DNA of 64,000 nt from Microbacterium sp. BLY (lineage in GTDB: Bacteria > Actinomycetota > Actinomycetes > Actinomycetales > Microbacteriaceae): the NCBI RefSeq assembly GCF_017939615.1, contig NZ_JAGKSR010000001.1, positions 124,001-188,000 of the forward strand. The letters are read 5' to 3'. The notes under the pieces are model-generated. The model had not been told where the DNA came from and did no database searches. It was given only the letters and a program-made list of their open reading frames with translations. The position numbers were made by a program, and so were the translations under genes. Each line of letters begins with the position of its first letter. Position 1 is the stretch's first letter. Below, in pieces: positions 1 through 7,729 of this stretch.

Positions 1-362
1 ACCCCGATGGTCCAGAGCACGAAGATCGCCAGCACGAGCCCGACGGCGACCACGACCCCGGCGAGCAGCTTGCCGCCGAACGCTCTGCGGAACCCGACCG
101 TCGTCAGCGTCCGATCCAGCGAGCCGTAGTAGTACTCGCGGGTCACCGGATAGGCGCCGACGAAGGCCGCCGAGATGACCGTCCAGGCGAGGGGCTCCAG
201 CAGCCGCGTCGTCGCCACTTCGGAGTCGAGACCGTCGAGGGCGAAGCGCGACCCGTCGGAGAAGAGCACGAAGGCGGGCATGAGCACCGCCACGAGATAC
301 ACGGCGAAGACGGAGAGGCCGCTGACCGCGCGCAGCAGCTCGCTGCGGATCGCACCGCTCAC
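1..362 (-). CDS. ABC transporter permease, daptide export (3' part beyond window)
   Basis: This is the N-terminal 120 residues of a membrane protein that runs off the left edge. A GTG start overlaps the stop of the upstream ATPase gene (GTGA), so the two are translationally coupled. The frame shows a hydrophobic segment at about residues 15-33, a short soluble stretch, another hydrophobic segment near residues 52-65, a YPVTREYYYGSLDRTL motif typical of BcrB/ABC-2 type permeases after helix 2, and a third helix at the cut end. It pairs with the ATPase at 359-1081 as exporter and/or self-immunity pump of the RiPP cluster. The role is inferred from context and from the ATPase type. The product end and full topology cannot be seen. 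Confidence 0.75.
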   Translation of the reverse strand, partial: MSGAIRSELLRAVSGLSVFAVYLVAVLMPAFVLFSDGSRFALDGLDSEVATTRLLEPLAWTVISAAFVGAYPVTREYYYGSLDRTLTTVGFRRAFGGKLLAGVVVAVGLVLAIFVLWTIG

Positions 363-1081
363 GCCGACGCTCCCGCGACGAGGTCGAAGTACCGGCTCTC
401 GAGCGAGTCGCCCCCTCCGGTGACGAGGTCCGCCAACCGGCCGGCGAAGAGGGCCCGCCGCTTGATGACCACGACCTCGTCGACGACCTGCTCCAGCTCG
501 GGCAGCTGGTGGCTGGAGACCAGCACCGTCCCGCCGCGCTCGGCGAAGCCTCGGAGGAAGCGGCGGAGCCAGCGGATGCCGTCGGGGTCCAGCCCGTTCG
601 CCGGCTCGTCGAGGATGAGCGTCCGCGGCGAGCCGATCAGCGCGGCCGCGAGCCCGAGGCGCTGCGCCATGCCGGTCGAGAACGTCTTGACGCGACGCCC
701 CGTATCGGCGGAGAGCCCGACCTCGTCGAGCACCGCGTCGACCCGGGCGCGCGGCGCCCCGACCGCGAGCCGGCAGATCTCCAGGTGCCGTCGCGCCGTG
801 ATGCCCGCCTCGAACCCGAACCCGTCCATGTGCACGCCGACGTGGGCCGCCGGGTCGGCGAGCGCCGCGAACGGCGCCCCGTCGATGACGGCGTGCCCGC
901 TCGTCGGTCGGACCAGGCCGACGATCGCCCGCAGCGTCGTCGACTTCCCCGCGCCGTTCGGACCGAGCAGCCCGACGATGGCTCCGCGCGGGACCGCGAA
1001 CGAGAGATCCTCGACGGCCGTCCGGTCGCCGAACCTCTTGGTCAGACCCCGCACCTCGATGGCGTGGTGGTTCATGGTCAT
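359..1081 (-). CDS. ABC transporter ATP-binding protein, daptide export/immunity
   Basis: A 240-residue ABC ATPase of the BcrA/CcmA type. It has Walker A GPNGAGKST near residue 39, signature FSTGMAQRL near 140, Walker B LILDEPANGLDP near 160 and the switch His in VSSHQ near 193. The start ATG overlaps the stop of the protease gene (ATGA) and is preceded by GGAGGAG. The gene is followed by a permease in the same overlapping operon. This family usually exports or confers resistance to membrane-active peptides, which fits its place downstream of the precursor peptides and processing enzymes. Substrate assignment is by context only. Confidence 0.85.
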   Translation of the reverse strand: MTMNHHAIEVRGLTKRFGDRTAVEDLSFAVPRGAIVGLLGPNGAGKSTTLRAIVGLVRPTSGHAVIDGAPFAALADPAAHVGVHMDGFGFEAGITARRHLEICRLAVGAPRARVDAVLDEVGLSADTGRRVKTFSTGMAQRLGLAAALIGSPRTLILDEPANGLDPDGIRWLRRFLRGFAERGGTVLVSSHQLPELEQVVDEVVVIKRRALFAGRLADLVTGGGDSLESRYFDLVAGASA

Positions 1082-2760
1082 CCTCTCTCCTCCTCGTTCC
1101 CGAACCCCGACAGCGGCGACACGATCGCCATCCGCCAGAGCGCCGCCCACAGGGGGCTCTCCCCGAGCGCGACGCGCGCCTGACCGGCCGGCGGCAGAGC
1201 GCCCGCACCCCCCGTCACCTCCACGTCCGCGACGATCTCCGCGGGAACCATGGCTCCGGTGACCCGCACCGGGAAGAGCGCCTCCACCGGCACCGCGGCC
1301 CCGGCGACCGGGCGCGCGCGCACGGTCCCCTCGCCGCGCTGCTCCGTTCCGAGCAGTCCCCGCGTCTGCAGGATGACGGGGGCGCCGTCCGGGATCGCCG
1401 CGCCGCCGTCGCCCTCCGCCCGCACGAGGACCACGCGCCCGCCCTCGACGGAGAAGCCGAGCGTCGCGGTCAGCGGCACGGGGATCAGACTCCCCGCGAC
1501 CGCGAGTGACGTGGCGAGGACGACCGTCACGGTGAGGACGCGGATCCGGGAGGCACCGGCGCGGACCACGCGGACCAGCGCGCGCCCCAACAGCACGACC
1601 CCGACAGCCGCGACCGTGGCCTCCATCGCGACGACGAACAGCCCGGCCCCCGGTCCGCCGGCGGACAGCGCCTGTGCGGCGCGGGTCACGGCCAGCAGGA
1701 CGAGCACCACGGGGGTGACCAGGCTGGCGAGCCCGAAGGGGGCACTCCACCACCGGTTCAGGCTGCGCGGTGTCCGCGCCCCGCCGAACAGCACGCGACT
1801 GAGGGCGTTCGCCCCGTCGCGGATCGCCCTCCCCCGCAGATTCGGCTCGTCGAGAGCGCTCATCAGCGCGAGGTACCCGTCGAAGCGCACGAACGGGATC
1901 AGGTTGACGAGGACGACGACCAGGCAGGCGAGGGCGAGGATCTGCAGTGTCTCCCTCGTCGGCGAGCGCGGCACGGCGAGCGCGGCCAGCAGCGCGAGCG
2001 CGGCGACGACGCCGTGCACGGCGGGTCCGGCGAGGGCGACCGCCACACGGTGCCGGCGGTCGGCGAGCCGCCAGCCGTCCGTGACGTCGACGAAGAAGGC
2101 GGGCGTGAGGTAGAAGAGCATGACGCCGGCGCGGCGCGGTCGCCCTCCGAGGCGCGTGAGTGTCAGACCGTGCGCGGCCTCGTGCAGCAAGGTCGTGAGC
2201 GCCAGGGCGACCAGGACGACCAGCAGGCCGAGGAGGGGCACGGGACGGCTGAGCGCGCTGCGCAGCTCGTCCGCCTGGACGGCCGCGGCGAGCATTCCGG
2301 CGCCGAGCACCGCCCCGACGCCCACTCGCAGCACGCGGCGCGGGACGGGGATGATCGCGCGATCGAGTCGCGCGAAGAGCGCGGCGGCGCGCAGGGTCGC
2401 GACCTGGACCGTGAACGGCGGCCGGTAGGTCAGCCGCCCGGGCTGTCGCCGGGCGTCCCCCGCGAGGAGACCGTTGTCGCGGAACCGCTCGATCAGCCGC
2501 AGGAAGCCCTCGGCGGGTTCGGCCGGGGCGAAGCGCCCGTGCAGCGCCTGCAGCGGGGTGCGGCCGTCCATTGCGGTCAGCAGGTCGACGACCGTCCGCG
2601 ACAGCCGGGACGAGGGGACGCCGTGGATCGTCGCGAGCCACGCGCCGCCGGCCTCCTCGAACGCGACCCCGGGTGCGAGGGTGGGGCACGAGTCCGCGGT
2701 GAGCGCGGGCCGTGAGCGGAGGGACGGACGCCGCGCGGCGCGAGGACGCGCGGTCGTCAT
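1078..2760 (-). CDS. mpaP: M50-type intramembrane metalloprotease, daptide leader processing
   Basis: A 560-residue polytopic membrane protein. Residues 1-110 form a soluble domain resembling PqqD-like peptide-binding modules. A zinc-protease HEAAH motif is at about 193-197 within a membrane segment, and the second family motif NLIPFVRFDGY is near 287-297 and supplies the Asp ligand. Further hydrophobic segments follow, and the C-terminal third is largely soluble. This combination is that of site-2-protease-like enzymes found in RiPP clusters, and daptide clusters carry one such protease to remove the leader. The start overlaps the methyltransferase stop (ATGA). The gene letter is assigned by analogy with the Microbacterium paraoxydans mpa cluster and is from memory. 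Cleavage of these particular precursors is inferred. Confidence 0.82.
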   Translation of the reverse strand: MTTARPRAARRPSLRSRPALTADSCPTLAPGVAFEEAGGAWLATIHGVPSSRLSRTVVDLLTAMDGRTPLQALHGRFAPAEPAEGFLRLIERFRDNGLLAGDARRQPGRLTYRPPFTVQVATLRAAALFARLDRAIIPVPRRVLRVGVGAVLGAGMLAAAVQADELRSALSRPVPLLGLLVVLVALALTTLLHEAAHGLTLTRLGGRPRRAGVMLFYLTPAFFVDVTDGWRLADRRHRVAVALAGPAVHGVVAALALLAALAVPRSPTRETLQILALACLVVVLVNLIPFVRFDGYLALMSALDEPNLRGRAIRDGANALSRVLFGGARTPRSLNRWWSAPFGLASLVTPVVLVLLAVTRAAQALSAGGPGAGLFVVAMEATVAAVGVVLLGRALVRVVRAGASRIRVLTVTVVLATSLAVAGSLIPVPLTATLGFSVEGGRVVLVRAEGDGGAAIPDGAPVILQTRGLLGTEQRGEGTVRARPVAGAAVPVEALFPVRVTGAMVPAEIVADVEVTGGAGALPPAGQARVALGESPLWAALWRMAIVSPLSGFGNEEERG

Positions 2761-3569
2761 CGCCTCTCTCCCTCGTGGCGGGAGAGCGAGGTCGTGAGGA
2801 GGAGGATGTCCACGCCGGGAGGGGTCCGCACGGGCGCGACGTGCGGCACCGCGAACCCGGCCGCGACGAGCTCCTCGGCGAGGAGCTCGGGGCTCAGCAC
2901 GTGGAGACGGCTCGTCAGCACCGGCACCTCCGCCCCGGGGGTGATGTCCGCGAGGCGCACCCAGTTGACGACGCGCACGGTACCGGCCTCCTCGATCTGC
3001 TGGGAGAAGAGGTACGGCTCGTCACCCGCGGCACCGGGGACCGCGATCGTCCGGTCCGTCGCGACCGCGAGGCTGTCGGCCGATGCGCCGCCCGCGACGG
3101 TGAGGGCGAAGAGGCCGTCCGCCGCGAGGTGCCGTCGCACGCTGGCGTAGAGCCGGGCGCGTCCCGCGTCGTCGAGCAGCGTGATGGACGTGGCGCCGAG
3201 GATCACGAGGCCGAAGCGCCGGGTCAGCGTGAAGTCGCGCATGTCGGTCACGACGGTCTCGACCGCCGCCTCGTCCGGGAGCCCGCGACGGAGATGCGCG
3301 AGCATGTCCGTCGAGAGGTCGATCGCCGTCACGGGATGACCGGAGCGCACCAGAGGGATCGTCAGGCGCCCGCTCCCGGCGGCGACGTCGAGGACGGCAC
3401 CGGGGGTGTCCCTCGCGAGTGCGAGGATCTCGCGGACCTCCGCCCGATCAGGGCCGACGAGCCGCTCGTAGAAGTCGACACCCGCAGCGGAGTACAGGTC
3501 GTGCGCACGCGCGGTGGCGCCCACGAGGGCGAGCCGTGCCGCCACGGTCGTGGTGATCAGGGTGGTCAT
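2757..3569 (-). CDS. mpaM: SAM-dependent methyltransferase, daptide C-terminal N,N-dimethylation
   Basis: A 270-residue class I methyltransferase with the SAM-binding motif VLDVAAGSG at about 59-67, an acidic residue at the end of strand 2 (AIDLS), and a post-I motif TDMRDF. The ATG at 3569 is chosen because it follows GAGGAGAGG and gives a normal N-terminus; the frame stays open further upstream across the precursor region without homology. In daptide biosynthesis the new C-terminal amine made by the transaminase is dimethylated, and this gene lies just after the precursors in the same operon. A hairpin at 3610-3639 separates it from the last precursor, so its expression may be lower than that of the peptides. 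The gene letter is by analogy with the mpa cluster. Confidence 0.82.
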   Translation of the reverse strand: MTTLITTTVAARLALVGATARAHDLYSAAGVDFYERLVGPDRAEVREILALARDTPGAVLDVAAGSGRLTIPLVRSGHPVTAIDLSTDMLAHLRRGLPDEAAVETVVTDMRDFTLTRRFGLVILGATSITLLDDAGRARLYASVRRHLAADGLFALTVAGGASADSLAVATDRTIAVPGAAGDEPYLFSQQIEEAGTVRVVNWVRLADITPGAEVPVLTSRLHVLSPELLAEELVAAGFAVPHVAPVRTPPGVDILLLTTSLSRHEGERR

Positions 3570-3609
3570 CCGTGCCTTGCCTCTCCTCGGGTGGCTGGTG
3601 GGGGGAGGT

Positions 3610-3639
3610 GGGTGCGGGCGGGTTGCTCCGCCCGCACCC
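3610..3639 (-). terminator. GC hairpin after the precursor genes (attenuator or mRNA stabiliser)
   Basis: A perfect 12-bp stem (3610-3621 with 3628-3639) closes a 6-base loop just after the third precursor stop and before the methyltransferase. On the minus strand no U-run follows, so full termination is not expected. Such hairpins commonly let a short precursor transcript accumulate over the enzyme genes. Confidence 0.6.
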
Positions 3640-3643
3640 TCGG

Positions 3644-3763
3644 TCAGGTCGCGATGGCGGCGGCTCCGCCGATGATCGCGATGATGTAGCTCGCGTGCTC
3701 CCACCACTCGAGCGGGGTGTCGATCTGTTCGAGTTCGATGAACTCCAGCGCCGTGGTCGGCAT
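3644..3763 (-). CDS. mpaA3: Daptide-type precursor peptide, third of three
   Basis: A 39-codon gene with ATG preceded by GGAGGTGC. The peptide starts MPTTALEFIELEQIDTPLEW, has an acidic leader-like half with FIELEQID, then WWEHASY and a hydrophobic tail ending GGAAAIAT. The last residue is Thr, as required for the daptide C-terminal chemistry (oxidative decarboxylation, transamination, dimethylation). The FxEL(D/E) motif is shared with the two upstream peptides, but the following residues are QID instead of AM(D/E), making this the most divergent of the three. Numbering follows operon order and may not match the published numbering. The leader/core junction cannot be set from sequence alone. 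Confidence 0.85.
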   Translation of the reverse strand: MPTTALEFIELEQIDTPLEWWEHASYIIAIIGGAAAIAT

Positions 3764-3773
3764 GGTGCACCTC

Positions 3774-3899
3774 CTAGGTCAGGGCGAGAATTCCGATGAT
3801 CACGCCCACGGCGAATCCGCGAATGTAGTCATCGGTGTCGGTCAGCGCGTCCATGGCGTCGAGCTCGGTGAACTCGAGTGTCGGCGTTGCGGCTGTCAT
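3774..3899 (-). CDS. mpaA2: Daptide-type precursor peptide, second of three
   Basis: A 41-codon gene with ATG preceded by GGAAGGAGGG. The N-terminal half is acidic with FTELDAMDAL. The C-terminal half is a hydrophobic helix-like stretch ending GVIIGILALT, again with Thr as the last residue. The shared FxELDAM(D/E) block with the first precursor marks a likely recognition sequence in the leader, and the Thr end is the modification site expected for daptides. It lies between two similar peptides, each with its own ribosome-binding site. The mature peptide boundaries and activity are not visible from sequence. Confidence 0.88.
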   Translation of the reverse strand: MTAATPTLEFTELDAMDALTDTDDYIRGFAVGVIIGILALT

Positions 3900-3941
3900 G
3901 CGTCCCTCCTTCCTGCGGTCGATCGGTCCGGTCAACGCGGG

Positions 3942-4076
3942 TCACGTGGCAGCGGCGGCGCCGATGCCGATCAGCACCAGCGCACCGATCACGCCCTGGT
4001 AGAAGCTGTCCCAGCTGGGGGCCTCCATCGCGTCCAGCTCCTGGAACCGGATGGTCATCTCCGTGCTCTCGTTCAT
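3942..4076 (-). CDS. mpaA1: Daptide-type precursor peptide, first of three
   Basis: A 44-codon gene whose ATG directly follows the stop of the dehydrogenase gene. The ribosome-binding site AAGGAGGTGAT is an almost ideal anti-Shine-Dalgarno match and lies inside the end of the upstream gene. The peptide has MTIRFQELDAMEAPSW, then a hydrophobic segment ending GIGAAAAT. It shares FxELDAM(D/E) and the terminal Thr with the next peptide. High initiation strength and the position right after the modifying enzymes fit a RiPP precursor. Numbering follows operon order. The structure after modification (two basic amino ends) is inferred from the daptide class. Confidence 0.9.
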   Translation of the reverse strand: MNESTEMTIRFQELDAMEAPSWDSFYQGVIGALVLIGIGAAAAT

Positions 4077-5240
4077 TCACATCACCTCCTTCGCGTCGCT
4101 CGTCGCGGGGGCGCTCCAGCGGGAGTCGCGGAGCACCGCGCGGATGTCCTCCTCGCCGAGGCCGTGCAGCATCGGGCGGTGCCCTCCCCAGGACGCCACG
4201 GCCGCGGCCGCGATCCCGGCGATCTGCGCGGCGCTCGGGCGCGGCGGTGTGGGGATCCCCCAGCGGTCGACGAGCGCCGTGATGCCGAGGGCAGGGTCAC
4301 GGGGCAGGGTGGTCGGTTCGACGACGCTCGTCCAGAAATGCTGGAGCCTCTCCCGGTCGCCCAACCGGGCGTCACCGCCGCCGATCCGTCGCCACACGGC
4401 GGCGATGACCGCCGCGGTCGCCGCCATCTTTCGCACGCTGAGGTGGAAGGCGACCTCGTTCGCGAGGTACCAGTGCCGGGCGCTGTAGGGGTCGGGTCCG
4501 CGGAGTGCGGCGGTGCGCTGCGTGGCGGCACCGAGACGGGCGAGCCGGAGGCGTTGCGCCGGAGAGGGCGCCCCGCGATCTACTGTTTCGAGGAGAGCCC
4601 GGCCGAGGGCGCGGGCGTCATGATCCGCTCGCGCACTGCGCCGCAGCCCCGTCGACGCGCCGGCCAGCCGGAGGAGCGCCTCCAGGGCCCCTTCTCGCAC
4701 GGCCGCCGGACGGAGGGTGGCGAACTGCGCGGGATCGAGGACGGCGTGGCGCGGGCGCAGGGCACGGCCCAGGAGGAGACGGTGGCCGCCCTGATGCCGG
4801 AGGATGGCGACGCTGTTGGTCTCGGACGAGGTGCCGAGCGTCGTCGGCACGGCGACGATGTCGACGGGCGGAGGCGTGTCGGGGAGGACGGTGAGGCCGG
4901 ACGTCGCCGCGTTGCCGAGCGCGTACTCGAAGAGCCGTCCCGGCCCGAGCGCGAGGGCCGCGATCTTGCTCGCATCGATGATGCTGCCTCCGCCGACGGC
5001 CACGATGACGTCGGGCCGTCGACGGACGAGCTGTTCGGCGATGAGCATGACCCCGATCTCGTTCACCGCGGGCGCGGCCAGCCTCATCGTCCGCGACGAG
5101 GGCCCGTCCGCGAGGGGGGACGCGACAGCCGCATCCGCGACCACGAGAGCGTCGCGCCCCGCGACCAGTCCCCGCGTCGTCGCCGTCGCGTCCGCGCCAT
5201 GCCACAGCGTCGGCACCCGGGCCGTGAACCGCGCGGTCAT
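4077..5240 (-). CDS. mpaC: Alcohol-dehydrogenase-fold enzyme, daptide oxidative decarboxylation
   Basis: A 387-residue member of the iron-type alcohol dehydrogenase superfamily. The nucleotide-binding GGGSIIDASK motif is at 83-92 and VPTTLGTSSE at 131-140. In daptide biosynthesis an enzyme of this fold oxidises the side-chain hydroxyl of the C-terminal Thr, and the resulting beta-keto acid loses CO2. The usual metal-binding Asp-x3-His pair is not seen near residue 185, where REGALEALL stands instead, so the metal site may be altered or absent. The ATG overlaps the aminotransferase stop (ATGA) with GGGAGGCGAG upstream. The gene letter is from memory of the mpa cluster. Confidence 0.8.
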   Translation of the reverse strand: MTARFTARVPTLWHGADATATTRGLVAGRDALVVADAAVASPLADGPSSRTMRLAAPAVNEIGVMLIAEQLVRRRPDVIVAVGGGSIIDASKIAALALGPGRLFEYALGNAATSGLTVLPDTPPPVDIVAVPTTLGTSSETNSVAILRHQGGHRLLLGRALRPRHAVLDPAQFATLRPAAVREGALEALLRLAGASTGLRRSARADHDARALGRALLETVDRGAPSPAQRLRLARLGAATQRTAALRGPDPYSARHWYLANEVAFHLSVRKMAATAAVIAAVWRRIGGGDARLGDRERLQHFWTSVVEPTTLPRDPALGITALVDRWGIPTPPRPSAAQIAGIAAAAVASWGGHRPMLHGLGEEDIRAVLRDSRWSAPATSDAKEVM

Positions 5241-6496
5241 GCGCTCGCCTCCCGCACCTGGGCCAGCCCGGCCCGGACCGCCCGGTCCGTCTCCGCCAGC
5301 TCGCCGGCGGTGAAGCCGTACGCGGGGATCAGTTCGAAGGCGCTGGGGCCGGGATGGACGATGACGCCGTGGTCGGCGACGGCGGACACGACGTCCTGGA
5401 CGTCGGGGCCGGAGAGCGCACGACCGTCCGGGTGCCGGAGGCCGAGGCCGAGGAAGCACCCGCGGCCCGTGATCCCGGAGACGATCCCGTCGTCCTTCCA
5501 GGCGGTCGCGAGGCGGTGCAGCTCGAGTCCGAGCGCCTGCGTGGTGGCCTCGACGTCCATGCGGCGGAGCTCGTCGATGACGGCGAGGACGGCGGCCGCG
5601 CATGCGGGCGTGCCCGCCTGCGTCTCGCCGTGCACGAAGGTCCAGCCGCCCTCCACGAACGCCGACGCGACGCGCGCGCCGACGAGCAGGACCGCCGCCC
5701 CCATCGCCCCGTTCGTCAGGGCTTTGGAGAGGAGGAGGACGTCGGGCGCCGCCGCCCAGCGGTCGGTGGCGAACATCGTGCCGGTCCGTCCGAAGCCGGT
5801 CGCGACCTCGTCGGCCACGATCAGGAAGCCGTGCTGCTCGCGCAACTCGAGGAGGCGTCGGACGAACTCGTCCGACAGGGCGTGGGCGCCGCTTCCCCGC
5901 ACCGGCTCCACGACGACGGCCGCGACGCGCGCGCCCTCGCGCTCCAGCAGCAGCGCCAGGTCGTCGCCGTCGTCGTCGGGAGCCACGTGGCGCACGGCTC
6001 TCCGGTCGACCCCGTAGACGGATTGCGCCAGGTCGTCGCCGCTGAGCACGTGGCTGCCGTACATCGTGCCGTGATAGCTGCCCCGCAGCCCGACGATGAG
6101 GGACCGCGGGGCAGACCCTCCCTGCGCCCAGTACTGCCGCGCGAGCTTCATCGCGGCGTCGTTGGCCGCGCCGCCCGAGGTCGAGAAGAGGACCCGGCGG
6201 TACCGGTCCGGGCCGGCGAGCGCGATGAGGGCATCGGCCGCCTCCTCGGCGTACCGGTGGGGAGCGCGGAAAAGCGACAGGTAGGACGCGTCGCGGGTGG
6301 CTCCGGCCACCGCTTCGGTGATCGCGGGGTGGCCGAACCCCAGCGGGACGTTCCACAGCCCGCTCGTCGCGCAGAGACGGGTGCGGCCGTCGGCGTAGGT
6401 GATGCGGTGTCCGCGGGCCGCCACCGCGACGCGCGAGGGCGGGAACACGGTGTCCGCGGGCAGCAGCGAGGTCCAGAGGGCGTGCGGCGCGCTCAC
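5237..6496 (-). CDS. mpaD: Class III PLP aminotransferase, daptide C-terminal transamination
   Basis: A 419-residue fold-type I aminotransferase of the ornithine/DAPA group. Visible landmarks are STSGGAAND near 105, the substrate/PLP loop GSYHGTMYGS at 139-148, the PLP-ring Asp in ADEVATGFGRTG near 229 and the Schiff-base Lys258 in LLSKALTNG. In the daptide pathway it would convert the ketone left by oxidative decarboxylation into the terminal amine. The start is GTG, overlapping the stop of the upstream recognition protein (GTGA), so all three upstream genes are translationally coupled. A biotin-type or other small-molecule aminotransferase is unlikely in this setting. The gene letter is from memory. 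Confidence 0.83.
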   Translation of the reverse strand: MSAPHALWTSLLPADTVFPPSRVAVAARGHRITYADGRTRLCATSGLWNVPLGFGHPAITEAVAGATRDASYLSLFRAPHRYAEEAADALIALAGPDRYRRVLFSTSGGAANDAAMKLARQYWAQGGSAPRSLIVGLRGSYHGTMYGSHVLSGDDLAQSVYGVDRRAVRHVAPDDDGDDLALLLEREGARVAAVVVEPVRGSGAHALSDEFVRRLLELREQHGFLIVADEVATGFGRTGTMFATDRWAAAPDVLLLSKALTNGAMGAAVLLVGARVASAFVEGGWTFVHGETQAGTPACAAAVLAVIDELRRMDVEATTQALGLELHRLATAWKDDGIVSGITGRGCFLGLGLRHPDGRALSGPDVQDVVSAVADHGVIVHPGPSAFELIPAYGFTAGELAETDRAVRAGLAQVREASA

Positions 6497-7563
6497 CGGC
6501 CCGCCGCCGCTCCGTCTGCCGCCCGCGCGGGACGCCCGAGGTGCACGCCGAGCGCGCCGAGCGCGTCATGGCAGAGACGACGCGCGTGGGAGTCGGGCAC
6601 GCCGCAGGCCCGCGTCACCCGTGCGGCCGCGAGGTCGAGGGTGCTCGAGGTCTGCATCGCCGCCACCACGGCGGCGGTCGGCGGCGTCAGCAACTGCCGT
6701 CGGAGCGTCCCGACGTCGGCGAGCAGGAGCCCCTCCGCCGTGTCGAGCAGGAACGGGTCGGTGACCACCGGCTCCGCGTCCGCGAGACCGTCCTCGAGGA
6801 ACGACCATCCGAAGCCCGCGATCCGGGCGGCGCCGTTCGAGAGGCGGAGCATCTTGCAGAGATCGGCGGCGTCGAGGTAGCGCGCCATCCAGTCGCGGCG
6901 TGCGAGGCCGGCCACGAGGTCGCCCGCCGCCGCGATGCCGCCCAGCGTCGCCGTCCGGGGGTGCTCCTGTGCGAGGAGGGCGGGGAGATCGTCCACATCG
7001 CCGATGACCCCGCCCTGCAGACCGAGGTGCACGCGGCCGTCCCCGTCGATGCGGAGGGCGCTCGGCGCGGCGGTCTCTCCGGGCGACGCGAGCGCCCGCC
7101 GGTCGGCGAGCAACACTCTCGGGTCGATCATGGCGGCGGCGAAGACCCCGGTGCGCCGGGCGAGGTCCGCATCGTCGAGGAAGGCGCGCCAGCTGGACGC
7201 GTCGAAGAACCGCATGGCGGTCGGCCCGACGATCTGGACGAACGAGGCGGCGATGTAGTCCTGGAGTTCGACGCCCCGCTCGCCGAAGAACAGCTCGTCG
7301 CCGAGCGCCGCCAGGTCGCCGGCGTAGCGGGCGATCCGGGCGGGGCCGGCGACGGACGCGCTCCCCTCGGGCAGGAGGAGCACGTCCTCGGCGTCCGCCA
7401 CCGCCGCGACGGCGCCGGCACCGGCCGCGCTCTCGAGGAGGAAGACCCGGGCATGCGCGTCGCGCTCCCCGGTGATCCAGGCGCGCAGCGCGCGCGGACC
7501 GAGGAGTTCTCGGTCGTCCGTCGGCTCCTCGCCGTGTCGGACGGTCGTCGCGCGTGCCCCCAT
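6493..7563 (-). CDS. mpaB: Daptide biosynthesis recognition protein (RRE-type partner)
   Basis: A 356-residue soluble protein with no catalytic motif I can recognise. It is the first gene of the peptide operon and overlaps the aminotransferase. The equivalent position in daptide clusters is held by a RiPP-recognition protein that binds the leader and presents it to the modifying enzymes. That function is assigned by position and length, since the winged-helix RRE fold cannot be verified by eye. The ATG at 7563 follows GGGGGGATC, a moderate ribosome-binding site. Upstream is an AT-rich promoter-like region with an 18-bp inverted repeat (7607-7624). The C-terminus is rich in Ala and Arg. Confidence 0.65.
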   Translation of the reverse strand: MGARATTVRHGEEPTDDRELLGPRALRAWITGERDAHARVFLLESAAGAGAVAAVADAEDVLLLPEGSASVAGPARIARYAGDLAALGDELFFGERGVELQDYIAASFVQIVGPTAMRFFDASSWRAFLDDADLARRTGVFAAAMIDPRVLLADRRALASPGETAAPSALRIDGDGRVHLGLQGGVIGDVDDLPALLAQEHPRTATLGGIAAAGDLVAGLARRDWMARYLDAADLCKMLRLSNGAARIAGFGWSFLEDGLADAEPVVTDPFLLDTAEGLLLADVGTLRRQLLTPPTAAVVAAMQTSSTLDLAAARVTRACGVPDSHARRLCHDALGALGVHLGRPARAADGAAAGR

Positions 7564-7606
7564 GATCCCCCCAGAGAATCCGATCCATCTGACGCCTCTG
7601 CGTCTT

Positions 7607-7624
7607 CGTATGAAGATACATACG
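7607..7624. promoter_or_regulatory. Inverted repeat in the promoter region of the daptide operon
   Basis: CGTATG-AAGATA-CATACG is a perfect 6+6 inverted repeat about 45 bp upstream of the first gene of the cluster. It lies in a locally AT-rich island (about 7590-7660) that is unusual in this genome. This is a plausible operator for a dimeric repressor, but no regulator gene lies in the visible part of the cluster. Confidence 0.45.
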
Positions 7625-7729
7625 CCTCAAGCGAGCCGCAATATAACAGATCTGAGGGCGACCGGGGCCGAGTCCGGGCCCTGTCACGCGGCCGTCGGCA
7701 CATCGGATAGGATGGACAGGTTGTTCCCT

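Noticed and set aside
3570..3770. N-terminal extension of the methyltransferase over the third precursor
   Set aside because: The extension overlaps a hairpin and the precursor in another frame and shows no conservation pattern; the ATG at 3569 has a good ribosome-binding site.
3644..4076. Lanthipeptide or lasso-peptide precursors
   Set aside because: The peptides have no Cys and no suitable ring residues, and no LanM, LanB/C or lasso cyclase gene is present; the enzyme set fits daptides.
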